From: Sipunculus nudus
Lineage: Eukaryota; Annelida; Sipuncula; Golfingiida; Sipunculidae
Reading direction: 5' to 3'
Assembly (NCBI GenBank): GCA_026874595.1
Contig: CM049322.1
Location: forward strand, 47,649,840 to 47,713,839
Length of the DNA stretch: 64,000 nucleotides
Shown here: positions 10,787 through 23,350 of the stretch, one piece after another
Layout: each line of letters begins with the position of its first letter
How positions within the stretch are numbered: the stretch's first letter is position 1
Program-made: the position numbers and the translations under genes
Notes under the pieces: generated by a model
Databases searched by the model: none
The model's input: only the letters and a program-made list of their open reading frames with translations
Told to the model about the DNA's origin: nothing

Positions 10787-11797
10787 TGTATCCGCCAAAA
10801 CGAAGTTTTGCGGATACTATGTTTTTGACCGGGTTCCGCCGCCGCCGCGTTCGTTTCCGGAGAACTCCTCTGAGACTACTGGACGGATTTTTCCGAAACT
10901 TACACCAATTATCGGGTCACATGTGAACTGGTGCCTAACCAATTGGCCTTGACCTCTGACCTTTCCTCCTTGCCCAGCGTCCATTTGTGCGTCTTTTTCC
11001 ACACATAAACCCACATATCTCGGGAACCGTTTGACTGATCAGGAAAAAAAAATTGAACAAATGTAGCCCTTGGATAGCTTTATAACATACACAAAAAATG
11101 GTGGCGCCACCTGCAGCCATTTTTGCACAGTGTCCATCTGTTCATCTGCCTTGGGTTAAAATCACTTATATCTCTGCAGTGGTTTGACTAATTCACCTGA
11201 AATTCGGCATACGTATACATCCTAGATAGCTTTCTTGATTTTATGACAGGTGGCGCCACCTACATTCACTTTCACGCTGCAGACATCTAAGCTCATATCT
11301 CGGTAACCGTTCGACCAATCAGGAAAAATTTTTTTTACACAAATGTATCTCTTGGATAGCTTTATAACATACACAAAAATGGTGGCGCCACCTGCAGCTA
11401 TTTTTGCACAGTGTCCATCTGTTTGTCTGCCTTTGGTTAAAATCACTCATATCTCTACAGTGGTTTGACCAAATTACCTGTAATTCGGCATGCGTATACA
11501 TCCTGGATAGCTTTCTTGATTTTATGACAGGTGGCGCCAGCTTCATTCACGTTCACGCTGCAGACATGAATGCTTATATCTCCGGACCCGTTTGACCAAT
11601 CAGGAAAAAAATTATACAAATGTAGCCCTTGAATAGCTTTATAACATACACAAAAATGGTGGCGCCACCTGCAGCCATTTTTGCACAGCGTCCATCTGTT
11701 TGTCTGCTGTGGGATAAAATCACTCATATCTTTGAATCCATGCCTCACTCAATCCATGCCTCACTTTACCCGTCCTACTCTGATTTTGGCGGATACA
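10787..11797 (-). mobile_element. Complete non-autonomous TIR element with dimeric satellite core (copy B)
   Basis: The ends are TGTATCCGCCAAAA at 10787-10800 and its reverse complement at 11784-11797, a 14-bp perfect inverted repeat giving a 1,011-bp element. The left end doubles as a hairpin: GTATCCGCCAAAAC, loop GAA, GTTTTGCGGATAC. The core holds three copies of the 278-281 bp unit, with the GGTGGCGCCACC palindrome near 11101, 11382 and 11660. Orientation is opposite to the copy at 1-1030. A second palindrome (GTAGTCG / CGACTAC) lies just outside at about 11799-11818. No transposase, and no clear target duplication, so the superfamily is undecided. Confidence 0.75.
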
Positions 11798-12419
11798 CGT
11801 AGTCGCTTGTCGACTACCCGTATTATGGTTATCTTTAAGAAAGCAAATATAAATCTATTGTAAACGTCACGGGAAAAAGGGCGAATAGAGCGAAGCCCCC
11901 CCCCCCCCCCCCCCCCCCCCCCCGGCCTCTGTGTAAGAAGTTCAAGACACGTTTAGTGCTTTGAAGAGTTAAAACTTTAAATAAAGATATATTAGCCTGT
12001 AACGTTAACCTGCATGATCCACTACCTACAGACTTTAACAAGACATTTCAAGTGAACAACAATGGTATATGCCATCTAAAATGATATGAACTGAAATTCA
12101 ATACAATACTTTCATGAAAAACAAATAATAATCAGTTCTAAAATAATACTGCGCAAAGTTCAGAAGCAAAAAATCTAATTCTTAGATGAATTCGATGTAG
12201 CCTAAGGTCAAAGCATGATTTGGACTTTTGGAATATTTTAATCATCCAATTTTTTTCTCTAAACAATTTTTTTTTTTCTGAAAAAAATTAAACATGCCCT
12301 GCTCATGAAATAACCTGCCGCTTTGCTTGCAACAGCTCTGTCAGGTGCAATGCAATTGATGTCGTATATATGCGATAACAAGAGGTGGAATTATACAGAA
12401 TTGACTTCATAATGAACTA
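11798..12419. other. Intergenic, with 28-base C run
   Basis: Uninterrupted C run at 11896-11923; the rest is AT-rich without a recognised gene. Confidence 0.6.
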
Positions 12420-13650
12420 TAGCTGATAAACCCCGTATACCGGGCTTTTTTATCGGGGTTCGGGAGATGAATTAATTAAGACGAGGAATGCTGGCTCTTT
12501 TTTAGTCCAAATTAAAAATTATAGACTTTCAGTGGGATACTGTCTCAATAAGATATGTACAAATATTTTTTTGGGCCCGAGTATATAATCCGGCCTACAT
12601 TTCCATGATGGGTTTAAACAGACTGAACCGTCCCATGCATATAAGTAGTAATCAACATAAGCCATGACATACCTGATGATATGACATCGACATGCCTCTT
12701 ACTTCTCCATTACATGAATCCCAAATTTCATTACGTCCGTCCGTATACACCCATAAACTCGTCCATGCAGACCGGATTCTAGACATGCTCCTTTCTTTAG
12801 TATTTATTCAGCGGCGCTATGCTCGTGCCAAGAAATTCATAAACCTGTATGGTTACCTTGAAGATTTGGTAATGTTTACATTTGCGAAGCGGAATGGGCA
12901 CATCCAGGTTTCCGACATCTTTGACTGGTTACGATTGTTGGAGGCACAAAGAAAAAGGTTATAAAAGACATAAAAGATGAATTAAATGTACGTTTTAAGG
13001 CAAGGAAACTATTCCTGAAGAAAGATACGGAAACATGCATACCTTGTTAGTGACAGAAGCGGACCTAAATGAAGTTGCAAGCGTTTTTTAATTATATCCG
13101 ACCGATTTTGAAGCCTGGAAACCTCCCATCCACCTATCTTCACCCCTGATCCGGAAATGTAGATCTTTTATTAGGTTTTGTCATTAATCCCCGTCCCTTA
13201 ATTGGTTGAACCCCTCCTTTTCATAAAGCAAGAGTCATGTGTTTTTCACATTTACTGACCACGCACGTGGGTCAGAGCCAAACATGCTTAAATCCCTCAC
13301 TGAAAGAAAGTAGGGATATTCACATGCACAATAGACCTTAATTTAAGCTGCTTGAACCCGTGCTTGAAGGATTTTTTTTTGTGAATAAGGAAAAGGTCGC
13401 ATTCCGGTCTTTGCCGAAGGAAGTTCGGCTGCTTTCGTTACATGGTACTCTCCCCACAATGTAGAATGCAGGGAAAATCAGTAAAAAAAACTTTGTGTAC
13501 ATGAAAAATTATTGATTGTCAAAGCGGCCATATCACTGCGAGAATAATTACCTTTAAAATGAGGTATGGCACAGTGTCATACGCATCGTGGTTCCAGAAA
13601 ACACTGAGTACAAAGGTGAAGCGAATTTCTTTTAAAGGTATTAGATATAC
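12420..13650 (+). repeat. Diverged 1.2-kb repeat, inverted partner of 26085-27290
   Basis: Read on the plus strand, this segment matches the minus strand of 27290-26085 in order: GTATACCGGGCTT, TTTCAGTGGGA-AC, TTACATGAATCC, AAGAAATT-ATA, the ACCACGCACGTGGGTCA region, GCATTCCGGT-TTGCCGAAG, and CACTGCG-G-ATAAT-ACCTTTAAAATGA-GTATGGCACA. The copies are well diverged, roughly two thirds to three quarters identical by eye. The partner sits inside a hAT element, but no hAT ends are seen here. It is either an old relative of the transposon or the source of sequence the transposon carries. Confidence 0.65.
12692..12964 (+). other. Unrecognised 90-codon open frame inside the 1.2-kb repeat
   Basis: It starts at ATG 12692 and ends with a TAA after KRL. 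Its composition is protein-like, mixing hydrophobic and basic residues (for example RYARAKKFI, then YGYLEDL, then IFDWLRLLEAQ), with no low complexity. The homologous stretch in the intron-1 hAT element keeps similar residues (KKFI-YLDDL pattern) but is interrupted by stops and frameshifts. I do not recognise the family. It may be a relic of a transposon-carried gene or chance. No splice or promoter evidence. Confidence 0.2.
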
Positions 13651-14282
13651 TTGTTTGAAGATAGAGCGATCTTTCGATTTACAGTAGCAAAGGGATGACT
13701 TTCTTTAAAGTGGCAAAACATTCCCTGTCAAGGAATTCAGTGATATAATTGAATTGTGTTATAACTAAAAGTATATAAGAAAGATCTTTGGTGTTATATT
13801 TTCGCATATACTGTCCACTTTTGTAATGCTAATTAGAAGGGCGGCAAATTCTACGACCGCCCGAGGCTGTATATATATACATGGTAGGTATATGCTACTG
13901 GTACAAGCCAAGCATAGGCGGAAGGCAAAATGTAGACGAAATATATTTTTAATAAAATGAAATTAACACAAGTGACCGTTGTATACTGATCTCTCTATCC
14001 ATTCACAAATTAACAACAGAACCAAAGATTTTTTATTAAACCACATGATCGCCGCCTGTCAGCCGTCAGTGAATTAACCTGTGGTATCTATTGCATGGAT
14101 AAACCAGCATAGTGTTTATAAAAACGGTCACATTTTGATATTACCAATGATATTATATGGACCTATAACATCTTTGACAGAAACTGAGCAATTCTCTTTG
14201 ATGTCTTAATGACAAGTTTTGACTTCTGGACCGATTGCGTAAACAAGTTCTCTTAACCTTTCACTCATATTGATTTCATTCA
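13651..14282. other. Intergenic sequence without recognised feature
   Basis: It includes a small hairpin, GGGCGG and CCGCCC arms around 13840-13863. No gene seen. Confidence 0.5.
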
Positions 14283-16729
14283 TTTTTAGCTCAGCTGACT
14301 TTCAGTCATGCTGGGCTATAGCGATGGGTCTTTGTCCGTCGTCCTTCCGTCTGTCCGTCCGGCCGTCCGGCCGGCTGTCCGTCCGTTAGCAGGGCACAAA
14401 TCGTAACCGTAGGGGCTAGGGCCATGAACCCTATGCAGTTTTAGAGGTTCTAAAAAGATCTCCTTGCAAACCTGAAATTAGGTCACTGCGACCTATATTC
14501 TCGAAGTTATGGGGTGTGTTTGCACCCCCCAGAAATAATTCTTTTAGCCAAAATTTTCATCCCAAACACTCCATCTTTCACATACAGCTCACCTACCAAC
14601 AGGGGAAGATCCATAATTATTTTAAGGTCACAAGGTCAAAGGTCAAGTTCACAGAACCAACTTCTTTGAAAAGCCTGTGGATGCATTTTAAGCCAAACCT
14701 TTCATCCCAATTCTTTGATCTTTCACATATAGCTCACCTACTAAGTGGGAGAAGAATCCTATAGATGTTGAGGTCACAAGGTCAAAGGTCAGGGTCACAG
14801 GATCCACTTCTTTGAAAAGGTTGTGGACACATTTCAAGCTAGACCTTTCATTCCAAACCTTTCAGCACTGATATCGCTTCTCTGCCAATAGGGGAAAAGA
14901 CCTGTTGATTTTGAGGTCAAAGGTCAAGTTCACAGCACCCTCTTCTTGCGTGTAGTCATTTTCAGGCAAACTTTTCAATGTATACTTTCCATCTGTCCTT
15001 TATGGCTTACCTACCAATAGGGGAAGAAGCCTATTGAAGTTGAGTTCAAAAGGTCAAAGGTCAAGGTCACATTATTGTTCTAAATGCTTCTGAACATATT
15101 TTAAGTGAAACTGTTCAACCCGAACCTTCAGTCTTTCACATATGCCACATCTGTGCATCACTCAATGTGATTCAAACTTCATATTTATGGGCCTTTTTGC
15201 ATGAAGAAATAACTAATTGATTTTGAGGTCAGCTGGTCAGGAGGTTAAAGGTTGCAGGTCTAGGTTATTCACTCATTGGTTGCCAAGTTATTACACCCGG
15301 CCAGATGTAATTGGTTAGTAGTTACCCATCATTTAGAAAGAATCCAGTTGATATGTGGGCAAAAGGCCAAGGTCATAGGTCAGGTCAACTTATTTTTTAG
15401 ACCATCTCTATTTTTCTTGTATATATAAGCTTGCACTCCAGCTGGTACATCTCACCGTGTGGCTGTAATTGTGAGTGACACTGGTGACATATGACTCCCT
15501 TTTGTATCAGGCTATTAAGTGATAAGGCTGAGTGATAAGTACCTCGTTACTGCATAACAAAACACTGTTGTTGGAATACTTCAACCAGGAATTAACACTA
15601 TGAGAGTATAGTATTAAGGTTTAGCTACTGATCTATAAGATGATGGGAACATTTTGCAGTTTATTTTATGGAATCATAGCAATAAACTTAGTTTCCTAGA
15701 TATCTGATTATTTTTATATAAATCACCACATATAAAAGCAAGTGTCTGTTTTCTCATAATATGTGGATGTGTACTTGATTTAGGATGGCTTTATTTTATT
15801 ACAAGACTCTTAGTCATGCTTTCTGCATTTCTTTTCTTTCAGGTTTTGCAGTTTACCAACCCTGCTGACCCCATTGAAAAGCAGAGTGATAATAAAAAAT
15901 ATTGGACCTACACTTTTACATTTGCATATCTGTAAATCTGATATGAGGGCCTGAACATGCCTTTTGAATTGTTTTGGACATTCATTACTGTAACATCATT
16001 TGGAGAATTTGCCCCAAGTTTGGTCTCTTATTGGTAGATTTGTGATATCAAATGTCAGACTTGTCAGAAATCCATTATGTCTGCCAGTTAGTCACCTTAG
16101 AAATCCTTTTTTTTCAGTGCAGTTTCAGTAATTTTCCTTCAATTTTTGGTCCGATTTAGAGAATGGTTGTTGTCTGATTTCAGACCTGTCAGAAGTCCAA
16201 AATGGCCACCAGGCAACCATCTTTAAATTCCTTTTGATCATATTATCTCAAGAACTGTTAAAATGAAGGCAGTCTGACGTATATTAATGTAATCTTGCAA
16301 AGGATTGGGTCAAATATTTCTTAATAAATATTATCATCATATATGAAAGTGCAGTACAGTTGGCTTGTATTGAATGAAAATTCATACAGAAGCACCTATT
16401 TCTCAATAATTCCTTCATGGATTTCCTTGATTTTTTGCTATATATTTTGATCTTATATTTGCCCTTTGTGGTGTTCCTTTTGAGACTGACAGGTATCAAG
16501 TAAGCTATGGGAATAGTTCTGGATACCTTAACAATCATACATTTTCCTCAGACCATCAATTCACTGTGTTTTAACCAGACATAGGTGATATATATTTCTG
16601 TTGTCGTAGAAAATTTCAACAAATTGGCAAATTGGTTCCTCAAAATTTGACTGGAAGTTGTGAATCTCAGCCCATGATGTCGCAGGTCATGCTTGGCAGC
16701 TGAGCGTCATGACCCATGGGTCACTTGTT
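14283..16729 (+). mobile_element. 2.4-kb dispersed repeat with four DR1 motifs (copy 1)
   Basis: It begins TTTTTAGCTCAGCTGACTTT, passes through a TCCGTC/CCGGCC-rich segment, and ends GCTCAGCTG-complement then GACCCATGGGTCACTTGTT. A second copy in the same orientation lies at 31425-33856. The first 350 bases are nearly identical between copies and later parts are less so. The 5' third is built of degenerate 135-146 bp units, each carrying AGGTCAAAGGTCA, a perfect direct repeat spaced by one base, at 14633, 14779, 14914 and 15051. It encodes no recognised protein. Start and end share GCTCAGCTG in inverted orientation, but a target duplication is not certain. Confidence 0.8.
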
Positions 16730-17502
16730 TTCATACATTTTTATATAACTGTATACAGACTAAAATGACAGCCAAAAAATCATAATGAACCTGCTAGTTT
16801 AGGACAGGGAAAACATAAGTTCATATTGTATCTGCGATAAATATTAGACCCCGACCCCTCCCCGCCGCCCATATACATACAGTGATACATTGAAAAACGA
16901 TGCATTTCAGGCCTATTACTAAATAACATATATCGGATCTCCTTAGATATTCAGATAGATATGGTAGATATCCATTCATATGACATATACGTGTGATTGG
17001 CAATTTCTTTCCCTTTTTAAGATTAACATTTCCAAGCTGATCGCACGCGAAATCTATATACAAAAACGTTCAACGGTCACACCTGGTATATCATGTGTTC
17101 CTGGAATGGACAGTGAATGGGAATTAGTTCTTCAAATCACCACCAGGTGCCACTCATGCCACGCTGTAAATTTCCTGAACGTCTATAAAAAAGTCAGAAA
17201 ATTTATACTGATGTACATTCATGAATTTTATTTGATATTTCATAAGATCAGTTTTAAATATTTTTAATGGAAGATTAAACCAGCTGACTGAAACGCACAC
17301 AATCAAGTAATTTAACAGAATCAGAGTGGGGGTTACCTGTTATATAATTTGTTATCATTATGTACATTGAAGTAGGAGTAAAAATCTGTTTTTTTTTTTT
17401 TTTTACATCTTGAGGTCTAATCTGATTTGTAAATTCGACATCTGAAGAGTGCCATAATGTTGATTTGTATACACAATCGGAGTAAAAAATATTATATCAT
17501 TG

Positions 17503-17505
<3 letters not shown>
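16730..17505. other. Intergenic sequence
   Basis: No gene recognised; a T run near 17390-17405. Confidence 0.55.
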
Positions 17506-17540
<35 letters not shown>

Positions 17541-17842
17541 ATATAATTATATATATAATTTAACATATTGTTCAATATTGTAACAACACATATCATCACT
17601 GAAACTAAATATGATAATAGTTATAATACCAGACACGCAGTTGCAATGGATAAATATTTTTTAAAAATTTTAGTCCACGGACCAAGAGCAAATTTACACT
17701 TATCGATACAAACCAGGGTGACAAAAATGAAGTGCGCCTTCTGAAAAGGTCTATGTCTTTAGATGATATTTGCATGGTTATTACAAATGATCTAGGGTGG
17801 TACCGCATAGTCATAGTTAGCAATAACTTCATGAATATCGCA

Positions 17843-17891
<49 letters not shown>

Positions 17892-18404
17892 AATTTGTAC
17901 TTGGAATCCATTCCTATAGAACTAAAGCTTTTGGTTTTCAGCTGGCCATCGATACCAAAGTCAATATATCCTATATCGTGTATTCATGAAGTTATTGAAC
18001 ATAAAACTACTTAAAGCTGGATCAGTTATTATTCCAAAAAAATACCAATAGACAAGCCTTTAAAAAAAACTTCCGTTTTGTCATCCTGGGTGGTATACAG
18101 TCCATAATTCTAGTTGATTCGAATTATTTATCATATATCATATATTTGATCAATTTATCTTATTGATTTAAATGAAAAGATTTATCAATGCAGTTATGTG
18201 TGCTGTTTGTTCACTATATACGAAACAGTGCATAGTGGGGCTGATCTTTGTTATCAGTATATATAAATATATATATAAATAATATATATATATTAGTTGA
18301 GATAAGGTGTATTGGTGCCGCTGTTGTGGGGGGGGGGAAGGTTTATATATATTCTAGTATATATAATTCATACCTATAACGATTTGGCGTATACTATCAT
18401 GGAG

Positions 18405-18455
<51 letters not shown>

Positions 18456-19059
18456 TCTATATCCAAGGCTTATATTCATACACTTCACTGAAACTGGTCT
18501 CATATGTAATAACCCCGGCATGCATGTTCCGGGGCCACCAGATTTTTTCTGCAGCTCTTATATTTAGTTGATACGATGTTCATGATCGTGCAGGTGGTCT
18601 ACTTAAATAATGAATGAATAAAAAATTAAGCTCCTGGCCCATACTTGAATAAATACATAATATATATCATGCCATAAAAATAATAAATTATAAAACGTTT
18701 TAAACTGTTTTTACAATTATATTTTGACATTTAAATTTTACATAAATTTAACAATATAATATAATTGCATTCAGGAGGTGAACAAAATTCAATCATCCCA
18801 AAGAGGTCATTAACACCATACATGTTTATATAAACACAAAATATTAAGCATGGAGGTCAACACACATACACACACCCATATAAATATATATATAATTATA
18901 TAATATATACACACATAGTTTATACTATATATATACACTTTCACAAACACACATACACACATATATAAATTATATATATATACAAATATGTATATATATA
19001 TATTTATTTATATATATAATAGTTTTGACATTCTGAGACCCACGTTTTGGGCAGACGTT

Positions 19060-19096
<37 letters not shown>

Positions 19097-19187
19097 GTAT
19101 ATATATATAAATATTTACACACACACACACACACACACTTAAATATACATATCGAGCAAATTAGCGGGAATTGATATTACTTCATAG

Positions 19188-19232
<45 letters not shown>

Positions 19233-19260
19233 ACATCTACATACATATAGATAGATACAT
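17506..19260. repeat. Cluster of (TA)n microsatellites in AT-rich DNA
   Basis: TA runs at about 17506-17532, 17846-17888, 18408-18452, 19068-19092 and 19189-19230, with TATATAA and (CA)n tracts between (for example 19117-19138). No open frame of interest. Confidence 0.9.
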
Positions 19261-20089
19261 CTACAAAAAATTATACACACAAGCTTGCAAACAAATAGTT
19301 TGAAGTGGGCTTTGTTGTGCATATGCAACTCACATTTTTTGTGTTGAAATTACCTGACGTGATGTCAAAATGTGATGCATTAAGATATGGAGATCATTAC
19401 CTTTTAAAAAAAATAAATCCATTTTAAAGGGGTTTTATACCCAACAAAAGCCGTTTTGTATGGCAAGCATTCATTCTATATGTGTGTACAGGTGAACTTT
19501 TGTCACTTTGAAAGACATAATTTTTTCAAGAGAAAGGAAGATCGGGAATATGGTTATATTTTTCAAAGTTTTAAATTCTCCCAGTAATATATATCATTAT
19601 ATTATACCAGTTGAATTTTAAACGATAATTTATAGAATTTACATATATATTTGAAATCAGAAATGGTCACGATACAAATTAAAAAAAAAGTTTTTTTTTT
19701 TCATTTAAATTCCTAGGCCTACATACTGGTAAAAAAATCAGGGACAATAAAAAAAGCAAATAAAATGAAATATCTAAAAACAAATATTTTATATTTTAAA
19801 TATTTTATTACGATCGTTTTCACTACAAATTGTGTCAGTGAATTAAGATTATAAAGAGAGAGAGAGAGAGTGAAGGGAAGAATATCATTACCTTAAAGAA
19901 AAGGGTCAAAATCCATGCATGTAATTTGGTAACTTCATTTGTAAAAAATAATTCTGGTCACAATTAAAATGTTTGCAAGTTGATTTGAATAACAATATAA
20001 ACTTTTATCCGGCCATGCAAAAGTTTGTTTCCTAGTTTCATTAAATCTCTTTGCAAATAAAAAAAAAGAAAAAAACCTCACAGTCCGAT
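19261..20089. other. AT-rich sequence upstream of APP
   Basis: Homopolymer A and T runs and a short (GA)n tract near 19856-19870. No gene seen. Confidence 0.55.
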
Positions 20090-20614
20090 ACAAGATATAT
20101 ACAATTATGGAAATGCAAATGAGTCGTGGGAAACTGACTCATTTCGAAACTGAGAACTAACGATTTGTCATACGAATGCCAATAACCGTCTGTGTTGGAG
20201 CTCCGTTTAATTAATTATGTCGATTTACTGGCTGATACAGGTGCGCTGACCCGGAAGTAGACGCAGGTGAACAGTGACATGAATTATCTGGCCGCCCATT
20301 GGTCGACATCGACTACCAGTTGTTAAAATTTTCCATATCATCCGGGCTTGTGACGAAGAAATTTAAAAATTAAGCGGTACAGGAAAAGGGATTTCATGAA
20401 AAGGAAATTTAATCGGTCAGTAATTACGCTTGGCACAAAGGAATATAAATGGAAATCTTTAATTCATTCAGGTGACAGACTGAGAAACTATCCAATTAGG
20501 GCGCTCGTAACAAACGGTTCGCAGCGTGACGTCATTGGGTGCATTACCTCAACACTGGACAGATAGTGGAGAGACGTCCCGACTTTGGTGTGTTTGCGGG
20601 ACAACCATTTCAAA
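20090..20614 (+). promoter_or_regulatory. APP: Candidate APP promoter and 5' UTR
   Basis: CpG content rises relative to the AT-rich DNA on either side. Visible motifs are an octamer ATGCAAAT (20113-20120), an AP-1 site TGACTCA (20135-20141), an inverted CCAAT box (20298-20302), a CCAAT box (20492-20496), and a perfect CRE TGACGTCA (20527-20534) overlapping another inverted CCAAT (20534-20538), 81 bases before the start codon. No convincing TATA box at the right spacing. The CRE plus CCAAT arrangement suggests a TATA-less, CREB-responsive promoter. The transcription start cannot be placed from sequence. Confidence 0.55.
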
Positions 20615-20668
20615 ATGAAGGGATTTGTACGGCCAGCATTAGTTGCCTTTGTTGTATTAAGTATACAG
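20615..20668 (+). CDS. APP: Amyloid precursor protein, exon 1 (signal peptide)
   Basis: ATG in context CAAAATGA, then 18 codons to a consensus donor CAG/GTAAGT. The peptide MKGFVRPALVAFVVLSIQ has a basic start and a hydrophobic core, a classic secretory signal. Joined to exon 2 it continues LTCGEKL; a cut after Gly22 (Thr at -3, Gly at -1) would fit and would remove an otherwise unpaired Cys21. Vertebrate APP exon 1 also encodes just the signal peptide and ends in phase 0, as here. The ATG is chosen because the following codons form a signal sequence and splice in frame to the growth-factor-like domain. Confidence 0.85.
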
Positions 20669-22917
20669 GTAAGTCTTACAATCTAGATCTTGAATTCTAA
20701 TTGCATTTTCAGCTCTCAGGCCGGCTTTTCCTTCACGGATGGTGGTTTCTCCCCACCATGTTGGGTTTCTTAAATGACCCAGTTGGTTGGTGCAGTCGAT
20801 ATTAGCAGCAGTGCCGCATCGATCCAACAGCCATCCATTTTCTGTACAGTTTAATACTTGTATTATGTAGATGTTCACCACAGTTCCCAGACACGGATTA
20901 CGTCTTAAAACGAGTTTTATTAACCAATAATATTTAGGCCAGATAAGCAGTCGTTTTTACAAGATAACTGTCTGTGTGGTGTTGGTGGCTGCGTCAGATG
21001 ACGATGTTATCTTCTGTAAATATCATCAGTGATCACATTTGCATACCGGGCACAACAGCGTATATGTTGGCTTTAAAAAATCTTAACGATCTGTATAATT
21101 TTACTTATTTCCTGTAATGATGGGAAGATTCATTATTTGCCAGGCCCAGGGTGTTTATTTGAGTGGGCGGGGCGTTTTGTTGTCCATTGCTGTTTCACCA
21201 ACCTTTTGTTATAATGTCAAATTATGTGGATTTGTTCAAAATAAAAATTTGATTAATGATTATGCTCAGCTTGAAGTCTTGGTAAGAAGCTTGTGTAATG
21301 ACCAATAAAGATTATTTATATGAGTGGGTTATTTTTTTATTATATATTGGTGTGATGTTTCAATAAATGAATTGTACTTGTAGAAACAATTCAAGTCTCA
21401 GTTTGCATACTGTTAGTGTTATTTATGTTCAACTAATCTACTTTTATTTACCTGACATAAGTAGCTGTCATCTTGTTTGCGCACCTGTAATAAATTTAAC
21501 AAATTGCTATGATATTGCAACAATTAAATGATAATTTATTTTCTCTTCAAATCATGAATAAATTATTGAATAAGATGGCTACATTGGAAATTTAAGAGGT
21601 TCACGCATGGCAGTGTTATCTATCAGATTTGACAGATTGTTTGTTTAGCACTGCTTTATTTACACAGGTGTGTCAGTTCCTGCATGTATTGACCTGTGTG
21701 ATCTATATGGCAGTGTGTAAAACCTGGACCCCCAAGATCCCATACCATCAAAGTACAGAAGCCCAATTATTAAAATTATTTTCACATGATGTTTGAAAAG
21801 ATTTTTTAATGGCTCCAGATATATTTTTAGACATATTTTATTTCATGTTCTGATTAAATCATAGAGAAATCAGTTAATTTCTTTTATTATGATAATTAGA
21901 TATTTCATTTTATAAGTCACAGACCCTTAAAAGTAAAGACCTCAGGCTTAGGTCAGTTGGAATAGCCCTCCAGCTGGTCTTAAGATAATCACCATGATTT
22001 GTGGCTATCTTTGCTAATTATATCCTGCTTGTATACTGGCAAATATTAAATTTTTAATGTCCCGTAATATTTTGCTGGTATTTTGATATGTAAAAGACTT
22101 GTACTTTACAGGTTCTCATTCTGCTTATGTTTACCAGGAATATGATGAATAGTCAGTGGGGGTCTGTTATCAGTATCATTCATCAGTCCATAGTCCAGCA
22201 GATGTAGCAGGGGCAAAATGTTTTTACCAGGATATGGGATTTTTTGTGGGTAATAAGAGTTTGCTATTGGCATCATCTGTAGTTCAGGCAAGCAATTCTT
22301 CATACAAAAGCACACTGAATCACACATTACTGGTGATCAAAGGCTTGTCATGCTGCTGGCAACTAAAAAGTTTCACAAATGAAAAATTGTTAGAATCCCT
22401 GAAATTCCTGGAAGTCAAATGTCCATGGAAATGAATTTTTATAGGTTTTAGAGCATTCTTGATTTTAATGAATATAAAGTCATATGACTATAATTTTGTG
22501 AGAAATTTTAAATTAATGTAGATGTTAAGTTTACATTTTCTTGAGCCCAGTCCTGCTGTATAAAGACATGTTTTTTTTTTTTTGTTTGAATTGGTCTAAA
22601 TCATGCCAGGAATTAGGAAAAGACAAAATTAAAATGGCAGCTTACCGCTCATGTCATCCTCATTAAAGTAAGTAGTGCCCTGTGATACTGCTGGGCCAGT
22701 GAGTGGATTGCTGCAGAGCTGTTAAGAACCTGTCTACTTAACTAATGACATTCTCACCATGACAGTCCGGAGTCTAGTATCCCTAATGTCACAGCGGAAT
22801 TATCTCCAGAGGTCAAAGGTCACCGGGGGCAGATGATGAGAACTTGCTTTCTGACGCTGTATTTTATAAAGAAGTACTGCGCTGATGAAACCCTTTGTTA
22901 CACACTCTCTGATGCAC

Positions 22918-23005
22918 CCCAGGGACCTGTCAGTATATTTTTTAGCCCAGGGGTCCGTCAGTTTATTTTCCACCCAGGGATCTGTCAGTTTATTTATTCC
23001 CAACC
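22918..23005 (+). repeat. Three-unit tandem repeat, 27-28 bp
   Basis: GTCAGTATATTTT / GTCAGTTTATTTT begins at 22929, 22957 and 22984, each preceded by CAGGGA/GGTCT-type sequence. Confidence 0.75.
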
Positions 23006-23350
23006 ACATGATATGCCTCGTTAAGCTTAATCACTACTCATTGGGGGTGTTGGAAGCATGCATAGGTTAAACACCAAAGGGGGCAAAGCCTTAAGTGCAT
23101 GGTAACCTTTATGAGAAATATTTCAAAACTATCTTGGGGGTGACAATGATATCTTGACCTTTCTGAGTGTCCCTCAATAGCAGATCCTCTCAAGCTTTTT
23201 CCAAAAATAATTTTGAGGAACAGCTTTGTAACCACTTCTTTTTCAGTGTCTTCAGGCTTGATACTTGAAATATTAGCTGAAGGCATCCTGTAGAAATGGT
23301 ATGTTTCCCGCAGCAAGCATTTATGCCCATGTAAGAAAAAACAGAAAGTC

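Noticed and set aside
14516-14764. Frame shared by both 2.4-kb repeats (also 31646-31894)
   Set aside because: It spans degenerate 135-146 bp units, begins at a non-ATG codon and has no recognisable protein features; similarity reflects the repeat itself.
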